A stretch of DNA of 64,000 nt from Guptibacillus hwajinpoensis (GTDB taxonomy: Bacteria; Bacillota; Bacilli; Bacillales; Guptibacillaceae), in assembly GCF_020171785.1 (NCBI RefSeq), contig NZ_JAIVAE010000011.1, forward strand, positions 62,001 through 126,000, read 5' to 3'. Numbering within the stretch: the stretch's first letter is position 1; each line of letters opens with the position of its first letter. The translations under genes were made by a program, and so were the position numbers. Below, piece after piece: positions 59,589-64,000 of this stretch. Under the pieces are notes generated by a model that did no database searches, had not been told where the DNA came from, and saw only the letters and a program-made list of their open reading frames with translations.

Positions 59589-59622
59589 GAAAAGCCAGGC
59601 ACTCTTTCGTGCCTGGCTTTTC
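59589..59622. terminator. Bidirectional terminator, yqfX / ispG
   Basis: GAAAAGCCAGGCAC and its complement with a 6-base loop, between convergent genes. Confidence 0.9.
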
Positions 59623-59642
59623 GTGTCTACAGGAACAGTTTC

Positions 59643-60761
59643 TTAAGAGTTAGCTTCCGCTTTCTCTTTTTCTTCTGCCATTTTTTTGTAGTGTTCTTCT
59701 GCTATTTTATCTACTTCTTTTTTCAATTCTTCTACCATTGTTTCTTCAGGAACCTTGCGTATGATTTCTCCGTGACGGAAGAGAAGACCTTCACCTCTAG
59801 CGCCTGCAATACCAATATCAGCTTCACGTGCTTCCCCAGGACCGTTAACGGCACAGCCAAGCACAGCTACTTTAATTGGTGCTTTAATCGTAGAAATATA
59901 CTCCTCAACTTCATTTGCAATCGAAATTAAATCAATTTCAATCCGTCCACATGTTGGGCAAGAAATTAATGTCGCAGCATTTGCAGCAAGACCAAATGAT
60001 TTAAGAAGTTCTCTAGCTACTTTCACTTCTTCAACAGGGTCAGCACTTAGAGAGATACGTGCCGTGTTTCCAATACCTTTAGAAAGAATAACACCTAAAC
60101 CAGCGGCACTTTTCACTGTACCAGCAAATAGCGTTCCAGATTCTGTGATCCCAAGGTGTAATGGATAATCAAATGAGCGAGCTGCGAGCTCATAAGCTTC
60201 TGTAGCAAGTTGTACATCAGATGCTTTCATTGAGACAATGATATCGTAGAAATCAAGGTCTTCAAGAATTTTAATGTGGTGAAGGGCACTTTCAAGCATA
60301 CCTTCAGCCGTTGGATATCCGTATTTCTCAAGGATTTTACGCTCTAGTGAACCAGCGTTTACCCCAATACGAATTGGAATACCTTTTTCTTTAGCTGCCT
60401 TTACAACTGCCTCCACTTTTTCACGACGCCCAATGTTACCTGGGTTAATTCGAATCTTGTCAGCTCCACCTTCAATGGCTTTAAGGGCAAGCTTGTAATT
60501 GAAATGGATGTCAACGACAAGAGGAATATTGATTCTTTTTTTAATTTCTGGAATCGCATCTGCAGCTCGATCATCTGGACAAGCAACACGTACGATCTGA
60601 CAACCAGCTTCTTCAAGACGATTAATTTCAGCTACTGTTGCTTCCACATCGTGCGTTTTAGTAGTTGTCATACTTTGAATAATAACTTCATCGTTACCGC
60701 CTATCGTTAAAGGACCTACTTTAACAGGTCTTGTTTTACTACGGTGGGTAATTTCATTCAT
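59643..60761 (-). CDS. ispG: HMBPP synthase IspG (flavodoxin-dependent)
   Basis: Makes HMBPP from MEcPP in the MEP pathway. The 372-residue protein has the TIM-barrel domain and the C-terminal iron-sulfur domain with CPTCGR and CAVNGPGEA. The tail after about residue 348 is an acidic-lysine-rich extension. AAAGGAG precedes the ATG at 60761. Pathway partner of ispH at 49005. Confidence 0.95.
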   Translation of the reverse strand: MNEITHRSKTRPVKVGPLTIGGNDEVIIQSMTTTKTHDVEATVAEINRLEEAGCQIVRVACPDDRAADAIPEIKKRINIPLVVDIHFNYKLALKAIEGGADKIRINPGNIGRREKVEAVVKAAKEKGIPIRIGVNAGSLERKILEKYGYPTAEGMLESALHHIKILEDLDFYDIIVSMKASDVQLATEAYELAARSFDYPLHLGITESGTLFAGTVKSAAGLGVILSKGIGNTARISLSADPVEEVKVARELLKSFGLAANAATLISCPTCGRIEIDLISIANEVEEYISTIKAPIKVAVLGCAVNGPGEAREADIGIAGARGEGLLFRHGEIIRKVPEETMVEELKKEVDKIAEEHYKKMAEEKEKAEANS

Positions 60762-60901
60762 GCGAAAATCGCTCCTTTTACATGTAGGATTGCTTACCTC
60801 ATGATTTAGATCGCTTTTATATGCTTCCCTAGTAGGGAATAAGACTCATCTGTAATACTATCCCATTGTAGCAACTTTACAGAGCTATTGACAAGAAATA
60901 A

Positions 60902-61231
60902 TCACTGAGCAGATGTGTTGGGATAAGTTGGTATCTTATATTCTTTTCCTATTTGTATCCCTGTAGGATGAATTTTGTTTAATGTTTCAAAATCGTGAAC
61001 AATCGTTTCAATTGCTACAGGAACCGATCCATTTGCCTTTTCCACTAAAGAAAGAACGGTATCACCAGCGCTAATTTTGTATACCACATAGGGGGCATCG
61101 TCTTTGGGTGGAGCGAGTACTTCTGCTGCTTCAGACTCCACTCTGGGTGAGGGGAGTGTCCCAGTTGTTAAATCATAGTAAGTGGTGTGAAGAATTAGGA
61201 GTAAAAGGATTCCCATTAGCAGCTTTTTCAT
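60902..61231 (-). CDS. yqfZ: LysM-domain protein YqfZ
   Basis: A 109-residue protein with an N-terminal signal segment (MKKLLMGILLLLILHTT) and one LysM domain at about 50-105, which binds peptidoglycan or spore material. It lies next to ispG like B. subtilis yqfZ. GGAAGGTGAG lies before the ATG at 61231. A SigE-type promoter at 61270-61298 implies expression in the mother cell. Confidence 0.85.
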   Translation of the reverse strand: MKKLLMGILLLLILHTTYYDLTTGTLPSPRVESEAAEVLAPPKDDAPYVVYKISAGDTVLSLVEKANGSVPVAIETIVHDFETLNKIHPTGIQIGKEYKIPTYPNTSAQ

Positions 61232-61269
61232 CGCTCTCACCTTCCTATCGTGTTTATTTCTTTTATATA

Positions 61270-61298
61270 TAAGTATGCTTGTCCTTCCATGATATGAC
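61270..61298 (-). promoter_or_regulatory. SigE-type promoter of yqfZ
   Basis: On the minus strand GTCATATC (61291-61298), 13 bases, CATACTTA (61270-61277), close to the sporulation SigE consensus. Confidence 0.6.
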
Positions 61299-61415
61299 AG
61301 GTTTCTTAATGAATTATCTTTTCTTTCGAGCAACTGTCGAGTAGAATACAAGGAGATGAGAAGTCTTAACATTTACTCATCGAGCAAGCCTTACGTTAAA
61401 AAAGGAGATCAAAAC

Positions 61416-62291
61416 ATGTTTAAAAAAGTAATGCCATTTTTTCTGTCAATGTTGTTGATCATGTTCATTGTGCCAATTGTAACGTTCGCTGATGCTAGTG
61501 TTGGTGATGTCATTGTGACACTTGGTGAAGATTTATCAGAAGAACAAAAGCAAACGCTATTAGAAGAAATGAAAGCACCAGACGACGTCATGACCGTGAC
61601 GGTATCAAATGAAGAAGAGCATAAATACCTTGGCAACTATATTAGTAAAGCCTTAATTGGAACGCGTGCCTTGTCTTCCTCCTCGATTACAATTGGTGAG
61701 AAAGATGCTGGGTTAAGTGTGGAAACAAAAAATATCAACTGGGTTACAGATGAGATGTATGCCAATGCTTTAATAACAGCTGGAGTAAAAGACGCTGATA
61801 TCTACGTAACAGCACCAACGGAAGTATCCGGTACGGCAGCTTTAACTGGTTTGATTAAAGCGTATGAGTTAAGTTCAGATGAAGTCATTCCTGAGGAACA
61901 GAAACAGGTTGCAAATGAGGAGTTAGTAACGACTGCTCAATTAAGTGATAGTATTGGTGCTGATAAAGCAACAGAGTTAATGACGAAAATTAAAGATGAA
62001 ATTGCTACAAACCCCCCTGAGACAGAAGAAGACATGAGAACGATGATTAAACAAACGGCTAGCGATTCAGGAATTGAACTAACTCAAGAAGAACTAGACG
62101 GACTTGTAGCACTGTTTAATCGAATGAAGAATCTCGATATCGACTGGGATCAAATGAAGAGTCAGCTCGAGAATGCGAGAGAAAATCTTGATGAATTTTT
62201 AAACAAAGATGAAACACAATCTTTTATTAAGAAAATAATTGATTTCTTTATTGCGCTTATTGATGGAATAAAAGGGGTATTTCAATCGTAA
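61416..62291 (+). CDS. Secreted DUF1002 (YpuA-like) protein
   Basis: A 291-residue exported protein. The signal peptide (about 1-24) is MFKKVMPFFLS and the hydrophobic IMFIVPIVTFADA. The mature part is the DUF1002 domain, seen in B. subtilis YpuA, whose role in the cell envelope is not settled. A hydrophobic stretch lies at the C-terminus (FFIALIDGIKGVF). AAAGGAG lies before the ATG at 61416; the frame opening at 61356 is not needed. Confidence 0.85.
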   Translation: MFKKVMPFFLSMLLIMFIVPIVTFADASVGDVIVTLGEDLSEEQKQTLLEEMKAPDDVMTVTVSNEEEHKYLGNYISKALIGTRALSSSSITIGEKDAGLSVETKNINWVTDEMYANALITAGVKDADIYVTAPTEVSGTAALTGLIKAYELSSDEVIPEEQKQVANEELVTTAQLSDSIGADKATELMTKIKDEIATNPPETEEDMRTMIKQTASDSGIELTQEELDGLVALFNRMKNLDIDWDQMKSQLENARENLDEFLNKDETQSFIKKIIDFFIALIDGIKGVFQS

Positions 62292-62362
62292 AGTGACAAT
62301 GGACTGAAACTTTCTTCTCTCGTTATACGTATTAAGAGTGGAAAGAAAAGGAGGGAGCGAGG

Positions 62363-63019
62363 ATGGAAATCCTATCTTTGCCTGCAGTTGGTTTTCTTGT
62401 TGTCTTACTTAGCGTGCTTTTCTTATTCGGAGAGTTGCTTGTTCGAGTAAAAGGGATTTTTGGATTGATTGGAATCCTAATCCTTACATTCTATTTCAGT
62501 TACCATTTAACATCATTATCATCTATGGTTTGGATGGGTCTTGTGTTTGCAGTTGGTCTAGGATTAGTTATTCTAGACGGAAAATTATTGAATGACGGAA
62601 CGTTTGGCCTGATTGGATTAGCAATGATGGTAACGGCAGTTGCTATACCTTCCCCAACTTTTCTATATGGACTGCTTGTTTCAAGTGGATTTTTAATTGG
62701 AACCGCGGCGTCCTTTCTATTTTTAAGAGTATTTCCTGCCAGGTCTATGTGGACGAAGATGACGCTAAAAGATCGTCTTAGTAGTGAAATGGGGTACAAC
62801 TCAATGAATGTGGAGTATAAAAAATTAGTTGGAGAAACAGCTATCGCTCTTACTCCGTTTCGACCGAGTGGTACAATTGAAATGAACGATAAAAAGTATA
62901 GCGCGATTTCAGCAGGAAGCTGGATCGATAAGGATACGGTAGTTGTCGTAACCTCCGTTGATGGAACGCGCATTGTAGTGGAAGAAAAGAAGGTAGAAAG
63001 TAAACGTCATCCGATATAA
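62363..63019 (+). CDS. Short NfeD-like membrane protein
   Basis: A 218-residue protein with about four or five membrane helices (residues 6-125) and a C-terminal OB-fold, whose LVGETAIALTPFRPSGTIE block is the NfeD C-terminal signature. It lacks the ClpP-like protease domain of YqeZ. NfeD proteins of this type work beside flotillins; no flotillin gene follows. It is 71 bases after the DUF1002 gene and likely in one operon. AAGGAGGG precedes the ATG. Confidence 0.85.
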   Translation: MEILSLPAVGFLVVLLSVLFLFGELLVRVKGIFGLIGILILTFYFSYHLTSLSSMVWMGLVFAVGLGLVILDGKLLNDGTFGLIGLAMMVTAVAIPSPTFLYGLLVSSGFLIGTAASFLFLRVFPARSMWTKMTLKDRLSSEMGYNSMNVEYKKLVGETAIALTPFRPSGTIEMNDKKYSAISAGSWIDKDTVVVVTSVDGTRIVVEEKKVESKRHPI

Positions 63020-63025
63020 AACTGA

Positions 63026-63054
63026 GCCTCGAGTCATAGATTCGGGGTTTTTTT
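63026..63054 (+). terminator. Terminator after the NfeD-like gene
   Basis: CCTCGAG pairs with TTCGGGG with wobble pairs, then TTTTTTT. Confidence 0.7.
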
Positions 63055-63097
63055 CATATTCTTTACTAATCCGTTTATCCCGATCTCTAAACTAGGG

Positions 63098-63126
63098 TTG
63101 ACAGATTGTTAGATAATAGTTAAGAT
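63098..63126 (+). promoter_or_regulatory. SigA-type promoter of the S-box leader
   Basis: TTGACA (63098-63103), 17 bases, TAAGAT (63121-63126), shortly before the riboswitch. Confidence 0.85.
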
Positions 63127-63137
63127 TTAGAAAATAA

Positions 63138-63290
63138 CTTATCAAGAGAGACCGAGGGACTGGCCCGATGACGTCCAGCAACCTGCCTTCGAGGCAAGGT
63201 GCTACTTCCAGCAAAATGGAGTCCATTTTGGAAGATAAGGTGAATTAAGGTAACCTAATCTGTCTTTCCAATTTGGGAAGGCTTTTTTAG
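63138..63290 (+). ncRNA. SAM-I (S-box) riboswitch with terminator
   Basis: The P1 stem pairs CTTATC (63138-63143) with GATAAG (63234-63239). Between them are the conserved AGAGA near 63146, GGGACTGGCCCGATGA (63156-63171), and GCAACC (63178-63183). The expression platform is a terminator, GTCTTTCC (63262-63269) with GGGAAGGC (63275-63282) and TTTTTT. High SAM ends transcription before yezD and cysH. Confidence 0.95.
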
Positions 63291-63337
63291 TTGTTTAGCC
63301 TCTCCTATAGATTATGATGAGCAAGGGAGGTTGCAAG

Positions 63338-63481
63338 ATGGGAAGCAAGGAGCAGAACTTTTCAGACGTTGCAGCGCGTATTGAACGAATGCTAAGCACG
63401 TTGAAGTATGGATCGATTACACTTGTCATTCAAGATGGAAAGGTGATTCAACTTGAAAGAAAAGAAAAAGAACGACTTTAA
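63338..63481 (+). CDS. yezD: YezD family protein (DUF2292)
   Basis: A 47-residue protein. It has the family block LKYGSITLVIQDGKVIQLE near 22-40, typical of YezD/DUF2292, which often lies with sulfur assimilation genes. Its function is unknown. GGGAGG precedes the ATG. It is the first gene behind the SAM riboswitch and is followed by a strong hairpin before cysH. Confidence 0.88.
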   Translation: MGSKEQNFSDVAARIERMLSTLKYGSITLVIQDGKVIQLERKEKERL

Positions 63482-63504
63482 TTTTAGCGCTGACTAGAGA
63501 CACT

Positions 63505-63547
63505 AGAGGCGGTTCTAACCACGGTGGTTAGGACTGCCTCTTTTTTT
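63505..63547 (+). terminator. Terminator between yezD and cysH
   Basis: AGAGGC, GT, CTAACCA pair with TGGTTAG, AC, GCCTCT in a long stem with two small mismatches, then TTTTTTT. It lies 32 bases before the cysH start. Confidence 0.88.
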
Positions 63548-63579
63548 AGGATAATTTGATTGCCATAGGAGGTTTTGTA

Positions 63580-64000
63580 ATGGAATGGTTATATGAGAAC
63601 TGGTCAGGCGAGGAGCCGGAATTCAATCAGGATTCAGATACAAAAGGAGCATTGGAAGTTCTTAATTGGGCCTATCAAACTTATAAAGAAGACATCGTAT
63701 ATGCATGTAGTTTCGGTGTGGAAGGTATTGTTCTCATTGATTTGATTTCTCATGTAAATGAGGAAGCTGAAATTGTTTTTTTAGACACCGGACTTCACTT
63801 TAAAGAAACGTATCAATTAATTGAGAAAGTAAAAGCAAGATATCCAAAGCTTAAGATAAAGATGAAGCAACCAGAAGAGTCTGTAGAAGAGCAAGCATTA
63901 AGTAAAGGGGAGGCACTTTGGGAGAAGGATCCAGGGCAATGCTGTAATTTACGAAAAATTGTTCCTTTACATGAAGAATTAGACGGCGTAAGTGCCTGGA
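63580..64000 (+). CDS. cysH: Phosphoadenylyl/adenylyl-sulfate reductase, N-terminal part
   Basis: Reduces APS or PAPS to sulfite in sulfate assimilation. The 140 codons seen show YACSFGVEGIVLIDL, the FLDTGLHFKETY block and the CCNLRKI motif; the double cysteine marks the iron-sulfur-bearing APS-reducing type. The gene runs off the window. AGGAGG precedes the ATG at 63580. It is controlled by the SAM riboswitch upstream, if transcription passes the hairpin after yezD. Confidence 0.93.
   Translation, partial: MEWLYENWSGEEPEFNQDSDTKGALEVLNWAYQTYKEDIVYACSFGVEGIVLIDLISHVNEEAEIVFLDTGLHFKETYQLIEKVKARYPKLKIKMKQPEESVEEQALSKGEALWEKDPGQCCNLRKIVPLHEELDGVSAW

Overview
The window is a 64 kb piece of chromosome from an endospore-forming, low-GC Gram-positive bacterium of the family Bacillaceae. 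Evidence for this is a gene order that follows, almost gene for gene, the yqeH-to-yqfZ segment of Bacillus subtilis; spore genes (gpr, yqfC, yqfD, a LysM gene behind a SigE-type promoter); a CIRCE element before hrcA; a SigW-type promoter before the NfeD/flotillin operon; strong AGGAGG ribosome binding sites; and cytochrome c550. I cannot name the species. No rRNA, tRNA, CRISPR array, prophage or insertion sequence was seen.

Layout. 1-3939: ribosome maturation and NAD operon (yqeH end, aroE, yhbY, nadD, yqeK, rsfS, yqeM). 4028-8640: competence genes (comER against comEA-comEB-comEC) and small yqzM. 9043-12068: holA, rpsT (opposite strand), spore protease gpr and yqxA; spoIIP, expected between gpr and yqxA, is absent. 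12235-23698: lepA, hemW, the heat-shock set hrcA-grpE-dnaK-dnaJ, then prmA, rsmE, mtaB. 23745-25392: deoC (not at this place in B. subtilis) facing a Na/Pi cotransporter gene. 25816-29644: rpsU-yqeY, then the SigW-type membrane-stress operon yqeZ-floA-yqfB. 29793-38605: yqfC, yqfD, phoH, pgpH, ybeY, dgkA, cdd, era, yqzL, recO, ccpN. 38620-43195: ppsR, yqxD, dnaG, sigA. 43535-46427: an inserted acyl-CoA dehydrogenase/acyl-CoA synthetase pair with a CcpA-type cre site and a TetR-type palindrome. 46645-53533: cccA, trmK, yqfO, ispH, yqfQ, cshB, nfo, yqfT. 53683-58428: a YitT protein, a lytic transglycosylase, a decayed ppx-ppk scar, and the zinc genes znuC-znuB-zur behind a partial Zur box. 58441-63019: yqfW, yqfX, ispG, yqfZ, a DUF1002 protein and an NfeD-like protein. 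63098-64000: SAM-I riboswitch, yezD, a strong terminator, and the start of cysH.

Most genes are housekeeping. The parts that depart from the conserved order are the most informative: a deletion scar joining the front of exopolyphosphatase to the tail of polyphosphate kinase, the fatty-acid gene pair with its own control sites, the absent spoIIP, a promoter-palindrome-double-hairpin segment at 8838-8979 that may encode a small RNA, two genes whose best ribosome binding site points at an ATC codon, and a terminator between yezD and cysH with no room for a second promoter. I did not find a clearly new multi-gene system; these are the leads the sequence supports.
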